The position numbers were made by a program, and so were the translations under genes. From Trypanosoma brucei gambiense DAL972 (lineage: Eukaryota > Euglenozoa > Kinetoplastea > Trypanosomatida > Trypanosomatidae), in NCBI RefSeq assembly GCF_000210295.1, contig NC_026744.1:186001-250000 (forward strand): a stretch of DNA of 64,000 bases, in the 5' to 3' direction. Each line of letters starts with the position of its first letter. Within the stretch, counting starts at the first letter, position 1. Shown here in pieces: positions 32,100 to 41,014 of the stretch. The notes under the pieces were generated by a model, which saw only the letters and a list, made by a program, of their open reading frames with translations, searched no databases and had not been told where the DNA came from.

Positions 32100-34073
32100 A
32101 TGATTAGGGTGCCCTCCCGCTGGCCATGCTCGTCATCACCCGTCGCCCTTGTGCAAGTTAATGACGACTTCGTGGCAATATGTGGCGTGGTTTCATCAGA
32201 TGAAGAATTAGCATCGTGGGAGCTGGACTGTAGCATAACATTAAATCGTCAGGTAGCCGAGAGGGTCACTGCACAGGATTTCTCACCTGCGGGGACTCAT
32301 GAGGTATACTTCATCGGTCCTTCAAAGCAAACTAAAAGACGATTTGTGGAGGTTCCCGTCCATCCAGGTGGTGGGGGTGACACTCTTCGAGTATTGACGC
32401 CACTTAGCACGTATGAGGCCAAAACAGTTTTGCTTGAGGGCCCTCGAGTAAGTACACCTGGTTTTATGGAACGACTTTTTGCCTCGCTAGTTGGACGGTA
32501 CGTAGTCGTTGATTGTGACGTCATGACACAAGAAGGATTACAGTTTCGCGTAAAAGACGCTGAGCTGAAGAGAGGGTATCGTGGCCTGGCGTTGGTGGGT
32601 TCAACAGCCCGTGTAAAACTAAATCAGAGGTCTGCTAAATATTTTTGGCCAAGCGATGTGCTCGTTGGATTGGATGAGCAGGCACAGGAGCTAAGAACAG
32701 TGATGCAAGCCATGCTACAGTCCCCAGGGCGTTGGCTAGGTGTTTCTCTTCATGATTCGTCCGGCTGCGAGGCCCTGACAGTTGTTCGCAAGTGCGTAGC
32801 TGACACAAACGGAACGCTGGTGTGGTGGTCCCCATCGTCTGTTTACGGTCAGGGAGGGGACTATTGTGCAAGTCGACTCATTGTGCTGTGTATACCTGAC
32901 ATGGATGAGGTCTTCCCATCTTCGGACAGTTCGTTGGCGGGTCTGACCGTGCGGCTGCTGCGAGGAAGCATCGACAGTTTGTTGAATAGCGGTTCTAGCG
33001 AGAAACCTGCCCTGGTGTTGGTCGGCATCACTAAGAATGAAATCATTGGAGTGGCAAACTCGCTCTTTGCCGCAAAGATATCGTTTGAATTTCCTGACGT
33101 CGACAAGCGGGCTGTCCTTCTGGCACATGTTCGCGGGGGCGATAGGATGGACCATATGAGTGAAGCGCACACGCTTGTTGGCCTTTCCCGCTCCGAAGTC
33201 CTGGACGCGGCGCGACGGCAACCCCGATCTCGTGGCCCTCTCAATAAAGTTTTGCGGTGGTCGGACATTGGCGGTCTCGACGATGTGAAGGATCGCTTAC
33301 ACCGCGCTTTGATCCTCCCTCAACTGGAGCCTGGGCTGTTTGCCCGTTTTGGTCTGACACCCCCTCGTGGGATACTTTTGTACGGTCCACCGGGATGCGC
33401 TAAAACGAGTTTAGTTAAAGCATTGTGCTCGGAGGGATGCTTCTCTTTTATTTATCTTGACTTCGCGGGGCTCATCAGCGCATATGTTGGAGAATCTGAA
33501 CGGATATTGCGTGATGCGTTTCACCGGGCAGCTCGCCAGGCACCATGCATTGTTTTTTTTGATGAGGTCGATGCTATTGGTGGAAGGCGCGCGATGAATT
33601 CCCGCGACAGTGATCAGGCACGGCTCCTTTCAACCCTCCTTACGGAGATGGACGGGTTTTCTTCATCTAACGGGGTATGTTTTGTCGGTGCCACTAATAC
33701 ACCACATCAGATTGATGCTGCCCTGCTTCGTCCCGGTAGGTTCGACTATCTCGTGTATGTTCCGCTTCCGCCCCTGGAAGACCGGCGCAGGGTTCTATCG
33801 CTTGTGCTTGGAAGCACAACGGCGGATCTCGACAAACTTGCGCGCGTCACCGAGGGCTTTAGCGGGGCTGATCTCTCGGCGCTTGCAACGAGTGTCCTTC
33901 TGGAGTTGTTGGACGGCACCGATGAGGGTAGCGCTTCGGAGTGCCTAAATGACCCCGAGGCACTAACCCAACTTCTCGTCTCTCGAGCTGGGGAGTTCCA
34001 CAAGACCTCATACGATGTTGCGGCGCTTGAGAGGTTTAACAGAGACTGCTCTTCCGACTCGGGAGCTGTATGA
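32100..34073 (+). CDS. AAA+ ATPase of the AFG2/SPATA5L1 type
   Basis: 657 residues from ATG 32100 (the frame opens 24 bases earlier only at a TTG). The N-terminal part (1-190) is a beta-rich domain of the Cdc48-N kind. Residues ~200-360 look like a first AAA module that has lost Walker A and B. The second AAA module is complete: WSDIGGLDDVKDRL at about 390, Walker A GPPGCAKTS at 429-437, Walker B CIVFFDEVDAI at about 481-491, a sensor-1 ATN, and the RPGRFD arginine-finger block. GPPGCAKT followed by LVKAL is typical of SPATA5L1/AFG2B, which strips assembly factors from pre-60S particles. A Cdc48-family relative is the alternative. A pyrimidine-rich leader precedes it, but no splice AG is clear. 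Confidence 0.82.
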   Translation: MIRVPSRWPCSSSPVALVQVNDDFVAICGVVSSDEELASWELDCSITLNRQVAERVTAQDFSPAGTHEVYFIGPSKQTKRRFVEVPVHPGGGGDTLRVLTPLSTYEAKTVLLEGPRVSTPGFMERLFASLVGRYVVVDCDVMTQEGLQFRVKDAELKRGYRGLALVGSTARVKLNQRSAKYFWPSDVLVGLDEQAQELRTVMQAMLQSPGRWLGVSLHDSSGCEALTVVRKCVADTNGTLVWWSPSSVYGQGGDYCASRLIVLCIPDMDEVFPSSDSSLAGLTVRLLRGSIDSLLNSGSSEKPALVLVGITKNEIIGVANSLFAAKISFEFPDVDKRAVLLAHVRGGDRMDHMSEAHTLVGLSRSEVLDAARRQPRSRGPLNKVLRWSDIGGLDDVKDRLHRALILPQLEPGLFARFGLTPPRGILLYGPPGCAKTSLVKALCSEGCFSFIYLDFAGLISAYVGESERILRDAFHRAARQAPCIVFFDEVDAIGGRRAMNSRDSDQARLLSTLLTEMDGFSSSNGVCFVGATNTPHQIDAALLRPGRFDYLVYVPLPPLEDRRRVLSLVLGSTTADLDKLARVTEGFSGADLSALATSVLLELLDGTDEGSASECLNDPEALTQLLVSRAGEFHKTSYDVAALERFNRDCSSDSGAV

Positions 34074-34169
34074 GAGAACTTCAATATATGAGAGCGTGTA
34101 TGTTTGGTTGAGGTCCTCCTTTCTTTGTACCGCTTTCTACTATACATCACGAACCATGATACAAGTGGT

Positions 34170-34211
34170 GGTATTCTTTCTCTCGTTTTAGCTATTCCTC
34201 TTTTCTCTTAG
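34170..34211 (+). promoter_or_regulatory. predicted trans-splice acceptors for the 66-residue-module gene
   Basis: Two tract/AG pairs lie in tandem, AG at 34190-34191 and at 34210-34211. The 5' UTR would be about 30 or 10 bases. The gap to the previous stop is only 148 bases. Confidence 0.55.
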
Positions 34212-34221
34212 CTCTGTATTA

Positions 34222-34857
34222 ATGGATTGGACTGATCGTGTCCTACTAGAGGATGATAACGATATGGGAAAAAGCATAGTTAGTCACCATGTGCTGATGA
34301 ACTGTTCACAGAGGTCAAACATCAAGGACAGTAATGTGCAGACATTATCCACGGAGATGCTCCACTGGGATGACTACAGGGAGGCCCATGGTATAAACGA
34401 TGGTACACCGAAGATGGCAGACACATTTCAAAACGCTTGTGAACCATTATTTCAAGGGCATGTTTGCCGCTCTGGAGGTAGCACCAAAAGGCTTCTTTCC
34501 GTTGCAACGAAACCGGTTCTAGGTGAGGGTGGCGATCGAGCATTCTGTTCCGAGATGCAGCACTGGGATGACTATAGGGTAAAAAATAATATTCAAGACG
34601 GGTCTCCAGCTATGCAGTGTCTTTTTCGTCAATTTGACGGTCATGATATGTTCATTCTGGACAGTGGGTGGAAACTGTTAACGCTGAAACAAATGTGTAT
34701 TACCTCGACGCGGCAGGCGTATGGTGCAAGCGTTAACCAGCGTGTTTCAGAGATGGTTCGATGGGAGGAGTCTCAAAACCAGCAAGGGATAAATTGCTTC
34801 CCAGCTAGCGGATCTGCAGAGGCAGTTAGTGCCATAACACCTTACAACAGTGGGTGA
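34222..34857 (+). CDS. unknown small protein made of 66-residue modules
   Basis: 211 residues with no known domain. A motif of the form [ST]EMxHWDDYR...GIxDGTPxM starts at residues 44, 110 and 176, exactly 66 residues apart. The third copy is eroded (SEMVRWEESQNQQGIN) and cut short by the C-terminus. Between the motifs the sequence diverges but keeps length. This points to a tandem duplication of one structural unit. There is no signal peptide or membrane segment; the acidic N-terminus (LEDDNDMG) and aromatic-acid motif suggest a protein-binding surface. It is squeezed between the AAA ATPase and Nup158 with short gaps on both sides. Function not assigned. Confidence 0.75.
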   Translation: MDWTDRVLLEDDNDMGKSIVSHHVLMNCSQRSNIKDSNVQTLSTEMLHWDDYREAHGINDGTPKMADTFQNACEPLFQGHVCRSGGSTKRLLSVATKPVLGEGGDRAFCSEMQHWDDYRVKNNIQDGSPAMQCLFRQFDGHDMFILDSGWKLLTLKQMCITSTRQAYGASVNQRVSEMVRWEESQNQQGINCFPASGSAEAVSAITPYNSG

Positions 34858-34869
34858 CTACGGAAATTC

Positions 34870-34945
34870 TTTTCCCCCCTCTTCCCCTTATTTTGTCGTT
34901 CACAATCCTGATTTGCTCCTCGGAATTTCTCTTTGGATTACTAAG
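34870..34945 (+). promoter_or_regulatory. predicted trans-splice acceptor for Nup158
   Basis: A strong C/T tract at 34870-34940 is followed by AG at 34944-34945. The whole gap is 162 bases, so the upstream 3' UTR must be short or overlap the tract. The 5' UTR would be about 74 bases. Confidence 0.5.
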
Positions 34946-35019
34946 GTGGCTCCCCTTACCTTATTGTTGTTGTTTTGCTCGCCGCTATCAAGTGACTTCC
35001 TTAGTGTACTTAGTCCCTC

Positions 35020-38000
35020 ATGAGCGCAGGATTCGGAGGTGGTTTTGGCCAACCGGCAGCAACGGGTTTTGGTCAGCAGCCTACCGGTGGTTTTGGGCAA
35101 GCACCGCAGGGTGGGGCGTTTGGCCAGGTTGCTCCAGCGGCTACTGGTTTTGGTCAGCCTTCTCAGAGTGCTGTCACCGGAGGTTTCGGGCAGACAAATA
35201 CTGGTGGTTTCGGACAACCTGCAGCAACTGGTTTCGGTCAACCTGCTCAGAGTGCTGTCACCGGAGGTTTCGGGCAGACAAATACTGGTGGTTTCGGACA
35301 ACCTGCAGCAACTGGTTTCGGTCAACCTGCTCAGAGTGCTGTCACCGGAGGTTTCGGGCAGACAAATACTGGTGGTTTCGGTCAACCTGCTCAGGGTGGG
35401 TTTGGCCAGACAGCGGCAGCAGCTAACGCCTTTGGACAGGCGGGCCCCTCAGGTGGCTTCGGGCAGACAAATACTGGTGGATTCGGCCAGCAGTCCAACA
35501 GTGGGTTTGGTCAAGCTGGTCGGGGCGCGACAGCCGGATTTGGGCAGCCCGGAACTGGTTTTGGTCAACCAGCTACCGGAGGATTCGGTCAAGCAACTTC
35601 TGCCTCTCCATTTGGACAAGCAGCGGCAGGCCGCGGTGTTGGTGGTGGTTTTGGTACTGCGGCTGGCACAGTTGGTGGTTTTGGGCAGCCTGCTGCGGCG
35701 GGCGGTTTCGGTCAAACGGCAACTACAGGTGGATTCGGCCAGCCTGCTCAGGGAGCTGCAGCTGGTGGTTTTGGTCAACCAGCTACCGGAGGATTCGGTC
35801 AAGCAACTTCTGCCTCTCCATTTGGACAAGCAGCGGCAGGCCGCGGTGTTGGTGGTGGTTTTGGTACTGCGGCTGGTACAGTTGGTGGTTTTGGGCAGCC
35901 TGCTGCGACGGGTGGTTTCGGTCAAACGGCAACTGCAGGTGGATTCGGGCAGCCCGCTCGGGGAGCTGCAGCTGGTGGTTTTGGTCAACCAGCTACCGGA
36001 GGATTCGGTCAAGCAACTTCTGCCTCTCCATTTGGACAAGCAGCGGCAGGCCGCGGTGTTGGTGGTGGTTTTGGTACTGCGGCTGGTACAGTTGGTGGTT
36101 TTGGGCAGCCTGCTGCGACGGGTGGTTTCGGTCAAACGGCAACTGCAGGTGGATTCGGGCAGCCCGCTCAGGGAGCAAATACTTTCGGACAGGGGACTCC
36201 TTCGGCTGGTGGTTTTGGGCAGGCCGGTCGAGGCGTGACTGGAGGCTTCGGTCAAACTGGCGTGACCGGTGGTTTCGGGCAAACGGCAACTACAGGCGGA
36301 TTTGGCCAACCTGCTCAGGGGGCTGCAACCGGTGGTTTCGGTCAAGCTGGTCGGGGCGCAGCGGACGGATTTGGTCGACCTGCTCAGGGAGCTGCAGCTG
36401 GTGGTTTTGGTCAACCAGCTACCGGAGGATTCGGTCAAGCAACTTCTGCCTCTCCATTTGGACAAGCAGCGGCAGGTCGCGGTGTTGGTGGTGGTTTTGG
36501 TACTGCGGCTGGCACAGTTGGTGGTTTTGGGCAGCCTGCTGCGACGGGTGGTTTCGGTCAAACGGCAACTGCAGGTGGATTCGGGCAGCCCGCTCGGGGA
36601 GCTGCAGCTGGTGGTTTTGGTCAACCAGCTACCGGAGGTCTAGGGCTCGCGGGCGGAAGTGGTTTTGGCGCTGCTGCCGGCGCTGGTGGGTTTGGGCAAC
36701 AAAGCACTGCTTCCCCGTGGGGTGGTGGTGCCACCCCTGCGGCACCTGTCGATGTGTCTCTCCTGAACCTTCCGGAGTTTGCCGACAAGCCTTATGGCAA
36801 CGTTTTACTCTTTGCACCTGAGAAGCCACCGAAAAAACCAATTTCAGTTGGTCATACACCATCTCCAGCTGCCCCCTTCAACCCCATCTCGGTACCACGT
36901 TACCAACAAAGGATACCGGTGGGTATCCCAGCACCCACAGTGTCCGCTAACGTGAAGCTTCAACCTACGCCTTTTTCAACCTCAGCCTTATCCTCAGTGG
37001 AGCTTCGTGAATTGTTGAACGCTTCAAAAGTTAACTTGGGGGTATCCGATGATGTCCAAAAAATCGACTCACCGAAGGTCTCGCGGGTGGTGGCAGCTGG
37101 TGAGAAGCCGCCTTCACATGATGCGGCGGTCTTTGCGCCTGTGTGCTCAAAAGAGGAGTATATACTGGATCCACCTCTAGCCACACTACAGGGGCTTGCG
37201 GTTCGACAGTTGCAGGAGGTTTATGGTTTTAGTGTTTACCGCCGGGATGGTAAGTGCTCCGTTCACTTTCTTGAGCCTGTGAACCTTGTTCGATGTGATA
37301 TCGCTGAGATCGTTGAGCTTCGTCCTAGTGGTGAAGTTAAGCTTTATCCATGTGTGCAAAACCCTCCCTCCATCGGCCAAGGTCTCAATGTGAAAGCTCG
37401 TGTAACCGTGAACGGTGTTATTGGGACGACAAGCAACGACCTTCTTATCCGCTGCCAGAAAGAAGGTAACAGATTTGAGTCTTACGATGTGAACACGGGG
37501 ACGTGGGTTTACGTGATGAATGTTGGCGACGATGGTCAAAATGAATATGACGATGCTGACCGCGAAGTTGACATAGTCGAGACTGATACGCAGGTCCAAG
37601 ATGGTGAGCAGTTTCCTGTTGCCAATGATATTGCTGACGGCGGGGTGCGTGCTATTTCCCAGCTGGACACATGTGCCCAATTGAAAAGGTCTGATCCACC
37701 GTCACCACCATTTCTACAACAGCAGCAGCAGGTGCCCGTATTGCACCAAAATGAAGCGGTTTCAGCATTGTCGTTTTCACGGTATGCCCCATTTGACGAT
37801 CAGTCTCTTATTCTTCCGCAACGCACGCAGAGGGTGTCTGTGCTGCGACAAGCTGTGCACCGCCCTGCTGCGGATACAACCTCGGGGATCTCCGACTTCG
37901 AACTGCCGTACACGCTTCCCAGCCCCAAGAAAACCCCTCTCTGTGAGCGGAAGGGCCCGTTGGTCGTGAAGGAACCCTACGCGAAGGCACACGGGCCTGT

Positions 38001-39681
38001 TTACGTTGTGAAGAGGGAGGACAGTAAGATGTACGAAATGAATGCAAGCGTGGTTTCGCGGGGCGCAATGGCAAGTCTGAGTCGGAGTTTCCGATGTGGG
38101 TGGTGCACCGGAGGGCGTCTGGTTGCCCCAATGTTCGCCTGGGTTCGTGACGGGACGGAGAGTAGGCATTCTGTGGATGAAGTTCTCGGCTCGCGAGTGG
38201 TTATGTCAACTGTTTACTTTGCCCATGCAACAAGTAAGCACTACTTGCAGAGTTGCGCTATATCAGTACTGCGCGCGCTGTGTCGGCACGCGCACAGGGT
38301 GGATGCCTCTTCGGACAAGGAAGGCTTTTTCCCGCTTCTGGAGCTAGGATTGTGCCGAGACACCGGCTCCACCTCCCTTTCGACCGAAAAGTTACGTGAG
38401 GTTATCGCTGCTGTCGATGCCGTTCGTTTCGACGGAGCTTCTGCAGTGGGGGAGTCCACGGCACGGCAAGCCAAAACAATTCTTTCTCTACTCGATGCCC
38501 TTTATGGATTGCCTGATGCCGACGAGGCAGACAAAAATGCCATTACTGAGAGGCGTTACCTCACTCAACTGCGGAGACGGAACCTGAATTCGTGGTTGAA
38601 GACGGAGCTGGAATATATGGATTTGTGGACCGACCTGGACGTGGATGCGAACCCATCGCAAAAGTTACTTCGGAAGTTGCTGTGCGGCAAGCTACGGGAG
38701 GCCTCGTCTGTGGCGAAGGCATTGGGGAGCACAGAACTTTCACGCGTTGTAGGAATATGTGGAGAGGGGAACCATTTTGGGAGCTACGTGCAGACGTCCG
38801 ACAATAGTTGCATAGACGAAGCACTTGGCATCCGGGAGCGTGTGGTGAGCCTCCTCTCTGGTATTGTTGAGCCTTTTGTCTCTCAGCCCCAGTACGCGTG
38901 GGCTGAGGACGAAAAGGGTGGCCGCACCGTTGCGAAGGTGCCATTGGCAGCAACATGGAAGCAGTTGCTGGGAGTATTTGCCTTCTACGGCTGCACACCT
39001 GACAGCTCCGCGGAGGAGACAATTGACTGTTTTCTCAAACGGCTTCGAGCACCAACCTCACGTCGTGAGAATTCCTTTCCTCCATACGCTGAACGTATCT
39101 CAGCTGACAAACTAGGAACAGGTCGCGGTCGGAGTTTCGTTTCCCTCGGGGAGTGGTTTCCTGATGCCGCGCTGAGCCTGTTGGAGGGTTTCGCGATGGG
39201 TGTGGCTCCCGCCGCCACTGCACTTCATCCACATTCATCAAGTTACTGTGCAACGGATTACTTGACACCATTCATAATTATAGTAAGTGTCCGTGCTTTG
39301 AAGTTACAGCGCACAGACACCTATGACGACGCTGAAACAAAAGCACTTCTGGGGTTTGCCGCAGCGCTGGAGTGTCTTAGTGATGCGTGGTTCTGGGCTT
39401 TACTGCCGCTCCATATGATAGTTGACGACAAGTGCCGGGCTGTGGCTGTTGAGCAGTGTTTGCGCCGTAACGCCCACCGGTTCCAGGGAGGGGCGTGCCG
39501 CACCAACACGGACTACGTACATTTGGCAGAGCTGTTGAAAATTAATGCTCGGCTGTTAGATGTGGAGATGCTGTTAGAGAAAGTCCCGGCAGATGCACCT
39601 GTGAATGCGCCAAGCATTCGCACTCACTCGTCTCTGCAGGAAGCGCTTCACCGTTTCAGTCGGGGGTTTACAAAGAGATGA
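35020..39681 (+). CDS. NUP158: FG-repeat nucleoporin Nup158 (Nup98-Nup96/Nup145 type)
   Basis: 1,553 residues. Residues 3 to about 570 are dense GFGQ-type FG repeats, the barrier that binds transport receptors in the pore. A proline-rich linker leads to a Nup98 autoproteolytic-type domain at about 710-840 (EYILDPPLATLQGL, then YDVNTGTWVYVMN). After an acidic/Q-rich linker, the helical C-terminal half (about 1,050-1,553) fits the Nup96/Nup145C scaffold. In Nup98/Nup145 the GTWVF strand is followed by the HF|S self-cleavage site; here VMNVGDDG follows, so no cleavage is expected and FG part and scaffold stay one chain. The FG section is coded by near-identical tandem DNA repeats. No GLEBS motif was recognised. 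Confidence 0.93.
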   Translation: MSAGFGGGFGQPAATGFGQQPTGGFGQAPQGGAFGQVAPAATGFGQPSQSAVTGGFGQTNTGGFGQPAATGFGQPAQSAVTGGFGQTNTGGFGQPAATGFGQPAQSAVTGGFGQTNTGGFGQPAQGGFGQTAAAANAFGQAGPSGGFGQTNTGGFGQQSNSGFGQAGRGATAGFGQPGTGFGQPATGGFGQATSASPFGQAAAGRGVGGGFGTAAGTVGGFGQPAAAGGFGQTATTGGFGQPAQGAAAGGFGQPATGGFGQATSASPFGQAAAGRGVGGGFGTAAGTVGGFGQPAATGGFGQTATAGGFGQPARGAAAGGFGQPATGGFGQATSASPFGQAAAGRGVGGGFGTAAGTVGGFGQPAATGGFGQTATAGGFGQPAQGANTFGQGTPSAGGFGQAGRGVTGGFGQTGVTGGFGQTATTGGFGQPAQGAATGGFGQAGRGAADGFGRPAQGAAAGGFGQPATGGFGQATSASPFGQAAAGRGVGGGFGTAAGTVGGFGQPAATGGFGQTATAGGFGQPARGAAAGGFGQPATGGLGLAGGSGFGAAAGAGGFGQQSTASPWGGGATPAAPVDVSLLNLPEFADKPYGNVLLFAPEKPPKKPISVGHTPSPAAPFNPISVPRYQQRIPVGIPAPTVSANVKLQPTPFSTSALSSVELRELLNASKVNLGVSDDVQKIDSPKVSRVVAAGEKPPSHDAAVFAPVCSKEEYILDPPLATLQGLAVRQLQEVYGFSVYRRDGKCSVHFLEPVNLVRCDIAEIVELRPSGEVKLYPCVQNPPSIGQGLNVKARVTVNGVIGTTSNDLLIRCQKEGNRFESYDVNTGTWVYVMNVGDDGQNEYDDADREVDIVETDTQVQDGEQFPVANDIADGGVRAISQLDTCAQLKRSDPPSPPFLQQQQQVPVLHQNEAVSALSFSRYAPFDDQSLILPQRTQRVSVLRQAVHRPAADTTSGISDFELPYTLPSPKKTPLCERKGPLVVKEPYAKAHGPVYVVKREDSKMYEMNASVVSRGAMASLSRSFRCGWCTGGRLVAPMFAWVRDGTESRHSVDEVLGSRVVMSTVYFAHATSKHYLQSCAISVLRALCRHAHRVDASSDKEGFFPLLELGLCRDTGSTSLSTEKLREVIAAVDAVRFDGASAVGESTARQAKTILSLLDALYGLPDADEADKNAITERRYLTQLRRRNLNSWLKTELEYMDLWTDLDVDANPSQKLLRKLLCGKLREASSVAKALGSTELSRVVGICGEGNHFGSYVQTSDNSCIDEALGIRERVVSLLSGIVEPFVSQPQYAWAEDEKGGRTVAKVPLAATWKQLLGVFAFYGCTPDSSAEETIDCFLKRLRAPTSRRENSFPPYAERISADKLGTGRGRSFVSLGEWFPDAALSLLEGFAMGVAPAATALHPHSSSYCATDYLTPFIIIVSVRALKLQRTDTYDDAETKALLGFAAALECLSDAWFWALLPLHMIVDDKCRAVAVEQCLRRNAHRFQGGACRTNTDYVHLAELLKINARLLDVEMLLEKVPADAPVNAPSIRTHSSLQEALHRFSRGFTKR
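35164..35395 (+). repeat. 84-bp tandem repeat inside Nup158
   Basis: The start CAGAGTGCTGTCACC recurs at 35164, 35248 and 35332, exactly 84 bases (28 codons) apart. Copies one and two are nearly identical and the third is partial. Each unit encodes three GFGQ motifs. Confidence 0.9.
35559..36640 (+). repeat. 210-bp tandem repeat inside Nup158
   Basis: The block ending in CAACCAGCTACCGGA ends at 35580, 35790, 36000, 36426 and 36636. The spacings are 210, 210, 426 and 210 bases (70 codons per unit). Units differ at only a few bases, including synonymous ones, which suggests recent duplication or gene conversion. A divergent 216-base insert (about 36170-36395) interrupts the array. Confidence 0.88.
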
Positions 39682-41014
39682 GAACAGTGGAAGGCAAACA
39701 GAGGTTGGAAATATAGGGTGATGCGAAAGTGACGAGGGTTGGTGAATGAAAAGGATGTTGGGAATATAAATATTGAAGAGAAGAAATTAAGGAGTCAAAA
39801 TAGAGCGGAAAGATGTCTCGTCGGTTTGTATGCTGCGGACACTCGACGGTCATTGTGCTAGGTAGCTTTGTAGGGAAGACATGCTACAGCCAATGGCACG
39901 TGCGGTGAGTGTGGTGTCAGGACGGTGGTAAGAGAGGAAGAAAATAATAATATAAGGCGACGGTGAAATGGATGGTTGACCGACCCCGCGACTATCCTGT
40001 TGCTGAACATATTTATGCAGTGCGAAGAAAACTGTAGACCGCTTCCTCACCGTAATGTTAGTGTCATCAACGCACTCTTACTGTTTTAAAGTGTCGTATG
40101 CAACGGTGCGTGGTGGTGTGTTTGCCGACTTAATGTGCCGGATGTTTGTATTGCGAACTACTTGATTTTATCTTTAACCGTAGAGCTACAACGTTTTTTT
40201 TTTTCCTTTCTCCTCCTTTCCTTTTCATCTATCTGTAGAGTACATATGGGAGGAAAGGGTTAAATGTGTATTTTTAAATTTTGTATTCGCCTGGGAGCAG
40301 TTGTTAATTGTGATGGGGTCGCGCAAATTTTCATGGCATAAGTCACTTCTCCGCCGTGTAGGTCTCAACCGTCCGACAATGAGGAGTACACGATGCGACT
40401 TTGTGGGGCTTAAGGTGTACGTTATGTCTTACCTCGCTTCAGGCGTTGGTTGCAGTCTTCGAAGGCGCAGATAAAGGCATGTGAATGCCATTCTGCAGCT
40501 TCAATAACCGTTTCACCTTCTTTAATGCACAAATACGTGGCGGTGACAGCGGTGAGACGGAAGGGGATATATACAGATGAAACCCTGCTGTTTATTGTTT
40601 TTTTTTTCGCACTGCGTGTGATGATTGGCGTGTAGATGTTACTTTGGGCGGTGACGCCCGTGTTTGTCTCCATTGTGTTCCATTTCATTCCACTTTTGTA
40701 AACTTTTTCCTTTTTGCTCTTTTTGTTGACCTTTTCATTTGGGGTCGGAAGGGTTCCCCCTGGCTTGGGGCGGTAGTGGTTTTTCGGGGTGGTGGGTTGA
40801 ATTCGACCAAATTGACACAAAAAAAGGGAGGAAGTCAAAAGGGTGAGGGAAGCCAGGCGGGGAGGGGACATAAAAAATTTCAATTCGGTGAACACCGTGT
40901 ACGTGTGTAAGTTTGAGTGTGAGGAACAAAAACATTTGCAACGTTTCGCAGCATTCTTGAAGAGTTCTCTTAGTGGTAGGTGTGTGTGTGTGTGTGTCTG
41001 TGGGCGAGGGTGGA
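39682..41014 (+). other. intergenic region, Nup158 to ATG9
   Basis: 1.3 kb. Tracts lie at about 40195-40225 and 40680-40745, and a (GT)n run lies just before the ATG9 start. No gene seen; minus-strand frames here have no domain. Confidence 0.6.

Noticed and set aside
35449..36624. A 391-codon minus-strand frame rich in Thr and Ser opposite the FG repeats
   Set aside because: It is a by-product of the repeat composition. A 399-codon frame in another + frame is open for the same reason. Neither has a domain or independent signals.
40422..40895. A 157-codon minus-strand frame between Nup158 and ATG9
   Set aside because: No recognisable motif, and it is on the strand opposite to every supported gene.
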